Origin: Erodium maritimum
Lineage: Eukaryota; Streptophyta; Magnoliopsida; Geraniales; Geraniaceae
Reading direction: 5' to 3'
Length of the DNA stretch: 64,000 nt
Assembly: GCA_963921825.1 (NCBI GenBank)
Contig: OY997592.1
Span: 33,536,252-33,600,251 of the forward strand
Below are positions 35,870 through 47,135 of the stretch, piece by piece. The number at the start of each line of letters is the position of its first letter. Position 1 is the stretch's first letter. Position numbers and translations under genes: made by a program. The notes beneath the pieces are model-generated. The model was not told the DNA's origin, did no database searches, and saw only the letters and a list, made by a program, of their open reading frames with translations.

Positions 35870-37557
35870 TGTTGGGTCTCGAGGTAGGGTTGGAGATGAA
35901 CCAACTCGCAGCGGAAAATCAATGAAAACCAAGAGACAATTAAAACCATGAAACAACTAACAAAGAATGGATTCACAAGAGAAAAATTCAGCACTAGTTC
36001 TTACCAAAACAAGAACACCGGTTAACGAATGATTGGCTTGAGTCTCCAAGACGCCTACGTATCCACATGGGAATCAAAGCCACGTAGTTCTTCTCTTTGA
36101 GGACTCAAGAACACAAAAATGGAGGTGGGAGCTTGCCAAACCCGAAATTGCAAGGGAAGGGGGAGAGAAGTTGTGTTTCCTATTCTTGTCTTGTGTTTGT
36201 TATGTTGAAAAAAGATGACTTAAACATAACAAAACCCATACTTGTCCAACTAAAGGCATGGGACAAGTATGGTGTCAAGTAAGGTGTAAATAGGACAAAG
36301 TATGGCAAGACAAGATTGGGTTAGGTGGTGAATCACCAACACCTTAATCCTTGTCTTGCTTACTTAGTACTAATTAATCAAGACTTGATTAATTAGTTCC
36401 ATGGGCCTTGGTTGCATGGGCCTTTCATGGGCCTCTTGGAACATGGCCCGTGGCCATTTCCAACGAGGTCCCGTGATTCGCTCATCGCCTCCATGCCTTC
36501 CATACCGGAAATGTCCAACATTATCCGACGCGATCAATCCCAAGACTCCAAGCCTTGTCTCGATCCGTAAAGTCCTATTCACTTACGGGCACATGACCCA
36601 AAACCCAGTTTTGGTCATGTCCCGAGACAACTCCCTTTTGGCCATTCTCCATAAATGTGTCAATGAGTTTCATCCTCCGGTGTGACCCTTAGGTTTATGC
36701 ATGTCAATAGATCAACGTAAAATCCCATTTTACTTGATCCTATTTAAGTGGCAACTAACGAGACTTTAGTATTGCCTGACACTACATAACGAATCGACCC
36801 TATCGATTCTAACCTTTCCGTCGTCCCTGTCATTATCCTTTTATCTCCGATATCTTGATTGAGATAAGGCATAGAGCCGTCATCCTTATTATTCTCAATC
36901 ACCGTTCCTTGATATGTGAGATGACTGAAGATATGATACCCAGTATCATGTGCATGGCCATGCTATTCTTCCAGTCACTCTCGATCAAGCGGCCGAGAAC
37001 CGATATCTTTCCCATACCTTAGTATGAGGGATAAATCCCTTAGCCGTCTTTCGTGTCACTCATGTAGCCCGTCCCCAAGCCAATCCTGGCCGTTATGGAA
37101 GCCCTGTTACGGACAACGTTAGGCTCAGGTCAAACTCAGTTGTTCACTACATAGCGATCACAAAGACTCCTTGGTCTAAGGATACATGACAAGCTACAAC
37201 ACTGAATATGTTCATGACTTAATCTATGGCACATATTCAGGGCGGGTCGTCCAATATCATGTCCCACATGATATCTATGATCAGACTCCGGAATCCCATT
37301 CCAATGACTAACAGAACGTAAGCCATAAAGAGCCATCTTTCATACTAGTCGCTTCTAGTGAAGCTTTGTTGACTAGGGACCCATCGAGTGTGATCTATCT
37401 CGATCTATGGTTCTATTCGCATGGTGGGCATAGATCAGAGCACACATCGATATATTACTCCAACACATAAGTAATATAAAGCCGCTTTAATTTTATTGCT
37501 AACGATGATATATACATTTGGACATTTAGGATTGAACTACGGGCACTAAGACTAACA
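35870..37557 (-). repeat. Copia C 3' LTR
   Basis: 1688 bp, + strand TGTTGGGTCTCG to AGACTAACA. It is followed at 37558 by ATCTCCCACTTGCCC, the complement of the polypurine tract. Confidence 0.94.
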
Positions 37558-39116
37558 ATCTCCCACTTGCCCTAGTTCCAATCTAAACTCCAATATGTCC
37601 CCATTGACTTTACATGTCTAACATGTTCAGGCAGTGACACTGCCTTAGTCAAAGGGTTGGCTATGTTATCATCTATTGCAATATCGGTTATCTTCACTTC
37701 ACCTCAGTTCAGTATTTATCTGATGAGGTGGATACGCCGCAGTACATGTTTGGATTTGTTATACGATCTAGGCTTTTAGCTTGCGCAATGGCCCTTGTGT
37801 TGTCGCAAGATGGATTCACCGGGATGGATGGGTTTTTAATTACACCCAGCCCTGCCATGAATTTCCAAATCCACATAGCCTCCTTAGCTGCCTCTGCAAC
37901 ATCCATGTACTTGGCCTCTGTCGTAGATTCGGCAATGATATCTTGCTTTACGCTCTCCCAGCTAAAGCTCTGCCATTCAGCGTAAACACATATCCTGATT
38001 GACTTCTAAAGTCATCTGGATTTGTCTTGGAAAACTAGCGTCTACTTATCCTTCGACGACTAGTTCAACATCATCTTTCCCCCGGGTTAGAATGATGTCT
38101 ACTGGTACAACATAAGGCTTACGAGACGTCTGGTCTCATACATGTCATGGCATATATGATCGATCCTGCCCCCAGGCGCATAGGATTCTCATCATCCTTT
38201 TCAGCTCATCATGTGTCTTAGGACACTGAGTCTTGCTGAGATGAATGCCATGACTAGTGGGTAAGAGTCCTTTCTTTGAATCGAGCATTAAGAACCTACT
38301 CAATGCCTTGTTCACATAGGTTCCCTGACTTAAATCCAAGACCCTCTTGGTGCGATCTCTACATATCTTAATCCTTAAGATATGAGAAGCATCACCTAAG
38401 TCCTTTATTGAAAAACACTTCCTCAACCAAGCTTTAGTCTCGTGCAAGGTTGGGATGTCGTTTTCAATGAGAACCAGAAAGGTAATATTGCTCCCACTAG
38501 CCTTCTTATAAACGCAAGATTCATCCTCGTTCTTGATTAAGCCAAATCCAATTACAGCTTCATCAAAACGAAGGATCCAACTCCGAGAAGTTCGTTTCAA
38601 TCCATAAATGGATTTCAACAACTTATAAATCTTTCCTTTATTCTTCGGATCGTCAAAACCTTTGGGCCGAGACATACAAACGTACTCAGTCAAATTTCCA
38701 TTTAGGAAAGCAGTTTTGACATCCACTTGCCATATCTCGTAATTATAATACGCAGTTATGTCAAGAAGAATTTGGATCGATTTTGACCATAGCCACTAAG
38801 GAGAAGGTTTCCTCATAGTCAATCCATGCCTATAACCTTTCGCCACCAGTTGAGCTTTGTAGGTCAGAGGGTTGCCGTCCATGTCCATCTTCACCTTGAA
38901 GATCCATTTGCATCCGATGGTCCTCACACCATTGATGGGATCAACCGGTTCCCAGACTCGGTTGTCCGACATGGATTGCATTTCCTCCCTCATGGCTCCC
39001 AGCCATAACTCGGAGTCGGGCCCATCCACGACTTCTTGAAAGGTGGCTGGATCATCGTGATCCACCATGACTTCATTGTCACCTCCGGATACCATATCTT
39101 GGAGGTGGAAGATTGA
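37558..39116 (-). mobile_element. Copia C pol remnants: RNase H and reverse transcriptase
   Basis: On the - strand, RNase H-like residues lie at 37709-37906 (DVAEAAKEAMWIWKFMAG, CDNTRAIAQAK) and reverse transcriptase at 38145-39122 (WEPVDPINGVRTIGCKWIFK, DVKTAFLNGNL, YGLKRTSRSW). The right edge is the Tek insertion with duplication attga at 39112-39116. The rest of pol continues beyond Tek at 50172. The frames are broken. Confidence 0.85.
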
Positions 39117-42100
39117 TGTCACGCCCCAATTTCAGCGAACCGAACTCGGGACGCGAACATTTTAAAAACATAAAAGCACTTGAAACATGTTTTCATGAAA
39201 CACTTTAAAATACCAATTTAGTTCATCAAAATAATAATTACAGTTTAAAACACGTCCCACCAAGTGGAAAAAAGTACAAGGTATCCGTCACTAGACTCAA
39301 AAAGACAAAACCCGGACTCCGCTCCTAGCTCCACAAGCTTCGCGAGCTCACCTAGTCCGTCCCACGAACAGTACCTGTAGGAAAAGTAGCTAGGGGTGAG
39401 CGTTCGCTCACCACCACGGATAACAGACTGACTACGGCATAATTAGTAGATAAAGCCAGTAACACTAAAACCAAACCCAACACCGGGACTACAGTCCCCA
39501 ACTCAAGTACTCAACTGACCCACAACCCGTCACCTTCCTCAACAGACTCGACACTCGATAAAAACAGTGTAGACCCGACACAACTATCGACGACCTCCTC
39601 AAGGACTCGAACGAAACGACACAACACCAAACAAGATCACAAAGGATCGCACACCAGCTGCTTAATAACCAATCTCAATCAGGTCAGGGTTCGACCTATC
39701 GCAATTCCTCGACACGAAGTCGGATCAGGCTGTCGACCTTTCAAACTCGCAATTCCTCGACACTAAGTCGGATCAGGCTGTCGACCTTTAAAACTCGCAA
39801 TTCATCGACACTAAGTCGGATCAGGCTGTCGACCTTTAGAACTCGCAATTCATCGACACTAAGTCGGATCAGGCTGTCGACCTTTAAAACTCGCAATTCA
39901 TCGACACTAAGTCGGATCAGGCTGTCGACCTTTAGAACTCGCAATTCATCGACACTAAGTCGGATCAGGCTGTCGACCTTTAGAACTCGCAATTCATCGA
40001 CACTAAGTCGGATCAGGCTGTCGACCTTTAGAACTCACCACCCCAGGTAACCACAATCACAATCACAGGCAAGTTCAATCACACAGGCACTCAAGGCCAC
40101 TCAAGACACCTCAACAGTCAAGACTCGGGTTCAACAACCCCACGGCACTCACGGCCACCCCAAAACATCAACAGTAAGACACGGGCACTCATGGCCACCC
40201 AAGACACCAACAATTAAATACGGGCTCTCATGGCCACCCAAACTCAACAATAAATAACGCGGGCTCTCAAGGCCACCCAAACTCAACAATAATAACGCAC
40301 AACAACCTCCGGCATACTCGATGCCTCCAACAGTCCTAAGATTTCTAGTTTCACAAACAACCTCCGGGCATGGTCATATGCCTCCAGTAAATCAATTATC
40401 AACAAGTTCACAGACGACCTCCGGGCATGGTCATATGCCTCCGGTAAATCAATTAACGCTAAGTTCTCTGCCCCTACGACACTACTAAGTGTCACATGCT
40501 TTTCTCATAATCGTTATGATCCCGTATCATGCTTTTCTAATATTTGATAACCTAAATAACCCACGACACCCCGGTGTCACATGCAATTCTACAGTTAACT
40601 TTCCCTAGTCAGGGCCGAGATCCGGCTACTTTTCCCTACCTCGTATATAGATCCAAAAGCGCTCCAACAAAACCCGAAGTGGACCTAGTCACTCGCCGAG
40701 CTTTCCCTTGCCTCGGTCCGTAACACGATCTAAAAGAACACAAATTCAAAGTACTTTTAAACTAGTACGAATAAACCGAAAATTAATAAACTTAACGCCC
40801 AAACGTAACCCCGACAAAGACGATCACTCCCAAACTTCCCAATTATTCGATATTGCCGAAAAAGGACCCGTAAGGGCCAGATTCGCCCGACATGGCGAAT
40901 CTGCCCGGTTTTGGTTAATTGCCTTCCGGGGCTCCAAAAGTCCCCAATTTCGTTTCTACGGTCTTAGAATAAATCAAGGAACTCAACGCACTTGACGGAA
41001 TCGAATTCCGACTTATAAATCAATTAATTAACGTTTAAAGTTTCCCAAAACCCGTTAATTACAACTTCTCCAAATTAATTCCAAATTTCGATTCGATTAG
41101 GAATAAGTGGTCCGGGGGACGTTTTAAACCACCCGAACATTAAAACCCGAGCAACCGAGCACGTGGGCCCCACCCAAGAGGCTTGGCCGAGACCCTAGGG
41201 TTTGAGGGAGGGGCTCGGCCACCAAGTGGTGGCTGCTGCCACCTCCGGCCAGCCACCACATGGCCGGCCGGCCACCACCCACGGTGGCCGGAGCTCCTCC
41301 CGAGCCTCCGGTCACCGGAAAACGTGAAATTAAACCCCCAAACACCTCTAAAACGTCTCCAACACCTCCCCACCCTCTACACAACCCTAAGCCTTAGTTT
41401 ATAACCAAACCCTAGCTCTTGAAAATAATCAAAACGAGAATCGGTTCGGGTATTACCGTAGAGGAGAACGAGGGGAACGGGATTGCTCTTTGCTTTGACT
41501 CGATCCAAGGGCTCGATCACAAACCCTAGCTCAACCTCCCTTCTTCTCTCTTCTTCTCCTTCTCTCTCTAAAACCTCTCTTCTAATTTCTAATTTAATTA
41601 AACTAACAACAAAACTAATAAAAAAACTAACACTTTCCCTTTTAAAACCCCATACTCGGCCAACCCTCTCCAACCACACCTTTTCCCTCCAAAAATACAC
41701 CACCATATACTTGACAAGTGTCAAGGTGGGTCCCATACCTTTTGGAAAATATCTAGTTGATATTTTCCAATCAGATTCGCGAAAAACGGACGTTTCGGGC
41801 CCCGAACGGGCACTTTTCCCAAAAATATTTTAAACTGGACGGGCTTCAAGGAAACGGCCCAACTAAGAGCGCTACGACGATGGCTAAGCTTTTCGGGTCC
41901 AACACGGTCCTCGAATGGACCAAAACGTCGCTCGGGTGACTTTTCCAGCGAAAAATCAATCTTTCCCAAAATGACCAGAAAGTTGCCCTGAGTCCCCCGT
42001 AACTCATTTTAGTCGATAACGGGGTCAACTTAAGTCCGGCATGACCCTCGGGGTCAATTTAAGTTAAGTTAAGTGTCTGTCTTAAAAATTTTAAATTTTC

Positions 42101-42147
42101 CTGTTTTTCGCAGGTTTGACTGACGTTGACCAGAAGTGGTTATTACA
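39117..42147 (-). repeat. Gypsy Tek 3' LTR
   Basis: 3031 bp, + strand TGTCACGCCCC to GTTATTACA. It includes a seven-unit 48-bp minisatellite, the GTGAGC/GCTCAC hairpin at 39395-39412 and, in the sense direction, an A/G-rich leader near 41540-41600. Confidence 0.95.
39700..40035. repeat. 48-bp minisatellite, seven units (Tek 3' LTR)
   Basis: Seven units of exactly 48 bp, each with GTCGGATCAGGCTGTCGACC and CGCAATTCATCGACACTAAG. Because 48 is divisible by 3 it gives an open frame of 16-residue repeats on the - strand, which is not a gene. Confidence 0.95.
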
Positions 42148-45144
42148 GTCTACCCCCCTTAAAGGAATTTCGTCCGCGAAATTTAAAACAGACGTACCTC
42201 GGGAGTCGAACAGGCCGGGATACTTCGCGCGAACCTCGTCCTCGCATTCCCACGTCGACTCAGCTCCGTGATGTTTCCACTGCACTCGGACCAAGCGGAT
42301 AATCTTGCCTCCCCGCAGAATCTGCTGCCGTGTGTCCATGATCCGAACCGGCTGCTCCTCATAGGAGACATCATCAGCCACCTCGATATCAGTCCACTCG
42401 ATGACGTGGGATGGGTCTGCGTTGTACTGCCGTAACTGGGATACGTGGAAGACGTTATGTACTCTCCCAAGCTGCGGTGGCAACGCCAGACGATAAGCCA
42501 CGGCTCCCACTCTGTCTAAGATCTGGAACGGGCCTATGTACCTCGGAGCCAACTTTCCCCCGCTGCGCCTGAACCGCACCAGCCCCTTCCTCGGGCTCAC
42601 CTTTAGGGACACGTGATCCCCGACTGCAAACTCAAGAGGTCGACGTCGCCTGTCTGCATAACTCTTCTGCCGGCTCTGCGCGGTCCTCAACCGATCGCGG
42701 ATCAATGCGACCTTCTCCGTCGTCTCTCTGACAAGATCTGGCCCCAGCAGACTCTTGTCCCCCACCTCTGCCCAGCATACTGGTGACCGACACGGCCTAC
42801 CATACAACGCTTCGAACGGTGCCATCCCGATACTGGCCTGGAAGCTGTTGTTGTAGGCGAACTCGGCCAATGGCAGGTGGGTCTCCCAAGATCCCCTGAA
42901 ATCCAGCACACAGGCTCGCAGCATGTCCTCCAAGATCTGAATGGTACGCTCAGACTGACCGTCTGTTTGAGGGTGATGTGCTGTGCTGAGTAGGACCTCT
43001 GTCCCCAGTGCCTTCTGCAGACTCGGCCAGAACCTGGACGTGAAACGGGGATCCCTGTCAGACACTATCGACACCGGGACCCCGTGGAGGCGCACTATCT
43101 CCTGGATATACAGACTGCTCAACTTGTCGACCGGGTCTGTCATCCTCATAGCCAGAAAGTGGGCCGACTTGGTCAACCGGTCGACTACCACCCACACGGC
43201 GTCGTTTCCCTTGGGCGATCTCGGTAGTCCACACACAAAATCCATCGTAATGTGCTCCCACTTCCACTGAGCAATCGGTAGTGGCTGTAACAATCCCGCA
43301 GGACGCTGATGCTCTGCCTTCACCTGCTGACAGACAAGGCATCTCGACACAAACTCTGCGACTGCTCTCCTCATGTCGCGCCACCAGTAGTGCCTCCTGA
43401 GGTCACGGTACATCTTGGTGCCCCCCGGATGCACTGCGAGACGCGAATGGTGTGCCTCTCGTAACACGACATCTCTATAGTTAACTGGTACGAACAGCCC
43501 CCCGCGGTACCGTAGTCCCCAATCAGTACTGTCCTGCCAGCCCACCACCTCGTCACCCCTGACGACTCTCTCGCGGATCTCTGATGCTTCGACGTCCTCC
43601 CTCTGCGCCTCCAACACTTGGGCAAGCAGTGAGGGCTGAGCCACTAGGGAGCACATGGCAACACCGCCAGTAACCTCCTCTAGCTCAAGCCCGAATGTGC
43701 TCAGCTCCCCCATCATGTCCCACTCTCGGACAGATATGCTGGCGAGGCTCGGAGCCGACTTCCTACTCAAGGCGTCGGCGACAACGTTCGCCTTGCCTGG
43801 GTGGTAGTGTAGCTCGAAGTCGTACTCCTCGAGTAGTTCCATCCACCGTCGCTGACGCATGTTCAGGTCTCGCTGGGAAAATATGTACTTGAGGCTCTTG
43901 TGATCCGAGAACACCTGAAACCCCTCGCCGTACAGATAATATCGCCAACTCTTTAGCGCAAACACGACTGCTGCTAGCTCCAAGTCGTGGGTAGGATAGT
44001 TGCGCTCGTGTATCTTCAACTGCCTGGAGCCATAAGCCACAACTCTGCCCGACTGCATCATCACGCAACCCAGTCCCTCTCCGGACGCATCGCAGTAAAC
44101 ATCATAGCCAAACCCTCGTTCGGGCACCACTAACACTGGAGCTGTAGTCAGTCGAGTCTTCAACTCCGCGAACGCATGCTCACAGTCATCTGTCCACACG
44201 AACCCAACACCCTTGCGCGTTAACAGAGTCATCGGTGCGGCTAGTCGTGCAAAATCCTGGACAAATCGCCTATAGTAGCCTGCCAATCCCAGAAAGCTGC
44301 GGATCTCGAAAACACTCGTGGGCCGTGCCCACTTCGAGACCGCATCGATCTTCGACGGATCGACCAGGATACCGTCACGGGATACGATGTGGCCGAGGAA
44401 TCTCACCTCAGAGAGCCAGAACTCGCACTTCTCCCGGTTGGCATATAGCTGGTGCTCGCGCAGTAGGGTCAGAACAGCCCTCAGATGTGCCTCATGCGCC
44501 GCCTCGTTCTGCGAATATATTAGGATGTCGTCCACGAACACCACCACAAACTGATCCAGGTACGGCGGGAAGATGCTGTTCATCAGGTCCATGAACGCTG
44601 CTGGCGCGTTCGTCAGTCCGAATGGCATCACCAGGAACTCGTAATGCCCATAGCGTGTCCGGAATGCAGTCTTTGCGACGTCCCCCTCACGGACTCGCAA
44701 CTGATAATAACCGGATCGCAGATCGATCTTCGAGAAGTGAGTCGCCCCTCTCAACTGGTCAAACAAGTCATCGATCCTCGGCATCGGGTACCGGTTCTTC
44801 ACCGTAACCCGGTTCAGCTTCCGGTAATCTATACACATCCGTAGCTCTCCACTCTTCTTCTTCACAAAGAGTGCTGGTGCTCCCCACGGCGATGCACTCG
44901 GACGGATAAACCCCTTCTGCTGAAGCTCCTCCAGTTGACGCTTCAGCTCAGTCAACTCTGCCGGCGCAAACCTGTAAGGCGCCATCGATATCGCCGCCGT
45001 TCCCGGCACTAGGTCAATCCCGAACTCCACCTCACGAATCGGTGGTAGCCCGCTCAACTCCTCAGGAAAGACCTCGGGGAACTCGCATACCACTCTCGGT
45101 AACTCTCGGCTCTGCACAGCCGATACTTCCTTTACTGCAGACAA
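42091..45144 (-). CDS. Gypsy Tek pol: RT, RNase H, integrase, chromodomain-like tail
   Basis: A 1017-residue frame on the - strand. Reverse transcriptase spans about residues 60-240, with the FVDD catalytic pair at 205-206. RNase H ([11 protein letters not shown], then [10 protein letters not shown]) spans about 350-470. Integrase has an HHCC zinc-binding region at about 565-605, then a catalytic core with D635, D696 and E732. A basic region with a chromodomain-like end ([20 protein letters not shown]) lies at about 930-985, as expected of chromoviruses. The frame runs across the polypurine tract and ends 57 nt inside the 3' LTR. The first ATG at 45144 lies in the linker between protease and RT and is probably not the biological start. 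In the family, pol is made as part of a longer polyprotein. Confidence 0.93.
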   Translation of the reverse strand: MSAVKEVSAVQSRELPRVVCEFPEVFPEELSGLPPIREVEFGIDLVPGTAAISMAPYRFAPAELTELKRQLEELQQKGFIRPSASPWGAPALFVKKKSGELRMCIDYRKLNRVTVKNRYPMPRIDDLFDQLRGATHFSKIDLRSGYYQLRVREGDVAKTAFRTRYGHYEFLVMPFGLTNAPAAFMDLMNSIFPPYLDQFVVVFVDDILIYSQNEAAHEAHLRAVLTLLREHQLYANREKCEFWLSEVRFLGHIVSRDGILVDPSKIDAVSKWARPTSVFEIRSFLGLAGYYRRFVQDFARLAAPMTLLTRKGVGFVWTDDCEHAFAELKTRLTTAPVLVVPERGFGYDVYCDASGEGLGCVMMQSGRVVAYGSRQLKIHERNYPTHDLELAAVVFALKSWRYYLYGEGFQVFSDHKSLKYIFSQRDLNMRQRRWMELLEEYDFELHYHPGKANVVADALSRKSAPSLASISVREWDMMGELSTFGLELEEVTGGVAMCSLVAQPSLLAQVLEAQREDVEASEIRERVVRGDEVVGWQDSTDWGLRYRGGLFVPVNYRDVVLREAHHSRLAVHPGGTKMYRDLRRHYWWRDMRRAVAEFVSRCLVCQQVKAEHQRPAGLLQPLPIAQWKWEHITMDFVCGLPRSPKGNDAVWVVVDRLTKSAHFLAMRMTDPVDKLSSLYIQEIVRLHGVPVSIVSDRDPRFTSRFWPSLQKALGTEVLLSTAHHPQTDGQSERTIQILEDMLRACVLDFRGSWETHLPLAEFAYNNSFQASIGMAPFEALYGRPCRSPVCWAEVGDKSLLGPDLVRETTEKVALIRDRLRTAQSRQKSYADRRRRPLEFAVGDHVSLKVSPRKGLVRFRRSGGKLAPRYIGPFQILDRVGAVAYRLALPPQLGRVHNVFHVSQLRQYNADPSHVIEWTDIEVADDVSYEEQPVRIMDTRQQILRGGKIIRLVRVQWKHHGAESTWECEDEVRAKYPGLFDSRGTSVLNFADEIPLRGVDCNNHFWSTSVKPAKNRKI
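42148..42162 (-). other. Polypurine tract of gypsy Tek
   Basis: The - strand reads AAGGGGGGTAGAC immediately before the 3' LTR, the plus-strand DNA priming site of LTR retrotransposons. Confidence 0.85.
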
Positions 45145-45512
45145 GCCGACAGGAGAACTCCGCTCCTACTGCCCAGAATACACGAACCTTTCGTGTTGCC
45201 TGTTGACACCGTCACTCGTCGCCTGTAACAGTCGATAATGACTTGGTACTTCGCTCGCCAATCCATTTCCAGGATCACGTCAAGGCGGTCATTTCGTGGG
45301 TATCCTTCCCACGGACACAGGTACCAGCTTAGTCGCTGCCGAACTTCATGGAACCTCGCGGTCTCACTAAGACCTCGCTCCTCCACCGTTATCATGCTTA
45401 CCAACTCCGAACTCGCCCGAATCCTCGGGGTGAGGACTCGATCCAGCATCAAGGCTCTTGGGCCCTCTCTCGAACCTCCTGTACTGGTTCGCTTCTCTAA
45501 CTCCGCAGGCAT
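45132..45512 (-). mobile_element. Gypsy Tek protease-region remnant
   Basis: The - strand near 45200-45300 encodes DVILEMDWRAKYQVIIDCYR, the conserved end of the Tekay/Del protease region just before RT. Only part of the protease is recognisable. No gag zinc knuckle or capsid core is seen upstream to the primer site. Confidence 0.75.
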
Positions 45513-47135
45513 GACAGACCCTAGTCAACACCACCCCACCACTAACCGGCGTGTCACGACGCAGGGGTGGACTCAACGGCTCTAAACTCAGCCCCAACCT
45601 CTCAGCACAACTCAACGAACAAACGAGTGTGATAACCCGACATCCAAAGAAACTGACGCCCCAAACGAAAACCGAACACCCACTCCATTAGCCACCCTGG
45701 TAAGGTCTAGTGTAACCCTCACACGGTTCTCTAGGCATCACTTGTAACTTTCCGCAACCAAACCAGTGTTCGCTACTCGTCCCTTGCGGGAAAAGTAGTA
45801 AAGGGTATGAGCGTTATGCTCACCTCCACGGACACCCGTTCGATTATGGCATACTAGTAACGCACTAAAGACTTACCGATCTAGCCAGGGCAAACCACTA
45901 CCTCAAAATCGGATGCCAAACGTCACACTGTTCACGCTAGCAACAACTTAGTACTCGCTCAAGTAAGATAAACCTCGACACTGGAAACACATCCTCGATT
46001 CAGTAATTCACTATTGTTCGCAACCTCAAAACCCCATTTACCCGATCACGTATGGAAACCTTAAGACGGGGACCACGCTCTCAACTACGCAAACACCCTT
46101 GCCCACACTATTAAAACTTCAAATGTAACAATACGTAAGCGAAACCTCAATTAAACCGCATAAACGCACACTAAAACGCGCAACGACAAACCTAACCGTA
46201 CAACGAAACAACCACGAAACAATTGAAATCGGCTTACTGTACCGGGCCTGTACACGACCCCCGCCATGCCACTCTCCGGGCCGGTAACCTGGCCGGGTCG
46301 TGCCCCTTACCGGGCCGGCACCCATGCCGTGCCGTGCCCCGCACCGGGCCGGCGTTCAATACCTGTCGGGCCCCCTTACCGGGCCAACAGCCAAACCGCT
46401 CCACTCTACCTATCGGACCAAACTAGTGACCCTGATAATATAGCGGTAATGATTTCACCCTACTTACACCCGCTATGTCTACCCTAGGGCATTCGTAACC
46501 TTCCCGGCTGATAGCGACCCGTACACAAGTACGTCGCAGACAACGACTGCCAAACACATGACACAGTTACGGTAAAACAAGACCGACCTCAAACACAAGC
46601 CAACACGGCCAAAAACAACACAATCACACGACCGCCGCTCACCGGCCAACCAAGGACGAACCTTTCCCACCGGGCCAACCAAAATCAACCATACGCCCAC
46701 AGGGCCAACCAAGTCAAACACAAACGCCCACGGCGTCAAACAGAATCAAGACCAGTCCACTGGGCCAACCAAATTTTAAAACTTTCTCCACTTTATTTTT
46801 AAAGTCTCGTACTTGACATCAGGTAGTTACAACCCGGTCCAGGCGTCCCCGAACTACATTGTACCCACTTGACATCAACACCGTCACGCTCGACTACAGG
46901 GGCGCCCCTGAGTCGAGTCGCGACAGTTAAAAACATTTCACGCAGCAACACACAAACATTGTGCCAGTAACCCCGTACTGCACAAGCACATAACAAAAAA
47001 GGACTCAAGTCCTAACGGGTCTACACACGAGTTCTGACTTGCGTACCCAACGTACGATGGGACTCTACCGACTCGACTCTCCCACCAAATTGACGGACAG
47101 TCCGAGGTGTGAAACCTCGAGCTCTGATACCAAGC
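45513..47135 (-). other. Gypsy Tek leader with LTR-like block, no gag recognised
   Basis: Non-coding stretch between protease remnant and primer site. At 45770-45880 the - strand is related to the LTR segment around 39360-39450, sharing a TATGCC..TA.TC word, TCCGTGGAGGTGAGC, a GCTCA arm and TACTTTTCC. GC-rich and CCACCGGGCCAACC repeats lie at 46240-46790. A palindrome-centred hairpin lies at 46883-46924. The whole block is shared with fragment A (1-1832). The primer site TGGTATCAGAGC (- strand) is at 47121-47132. Confidence 0.75.

Noticed and set aside
36097-36685. Repeated short open frames in copia LTRs (also near 16205, 22868, 54192, 63410)
   Set aside because: They recur because the LTR recurs. 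Frames differ between strands and show no coding pattern.
39741-39992. Open frame of 16-residue repeats (also at 47760-48011)
   Set aside because: It is the 48-bp minisatellite read in a frame that happens to stay open. Both copies are in LTRs.
39700-40035. CRISPR-like regular repeat array
   Set aside because: Units are directly adjacent with no unique spacers, and the context is a plant LTR.
41483-41833. 116-residue frame on the + strand and 119-residue frame opposite it, duplicated at 49502-49852
   Set aside because: Both pairs lie in the identical Tek LTRs. Duplication reflects the LTR pair, not a conserved gene.
47121-47132. tRNA-like match to initiator tRNA-Met (also at 1818, 4678, 16920, 34531, 53679)
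   Set aside because: Only about 12 nt complementary to the tRNA 3' end, always next to an LTR: primer-binding sites, not tRNA genes.
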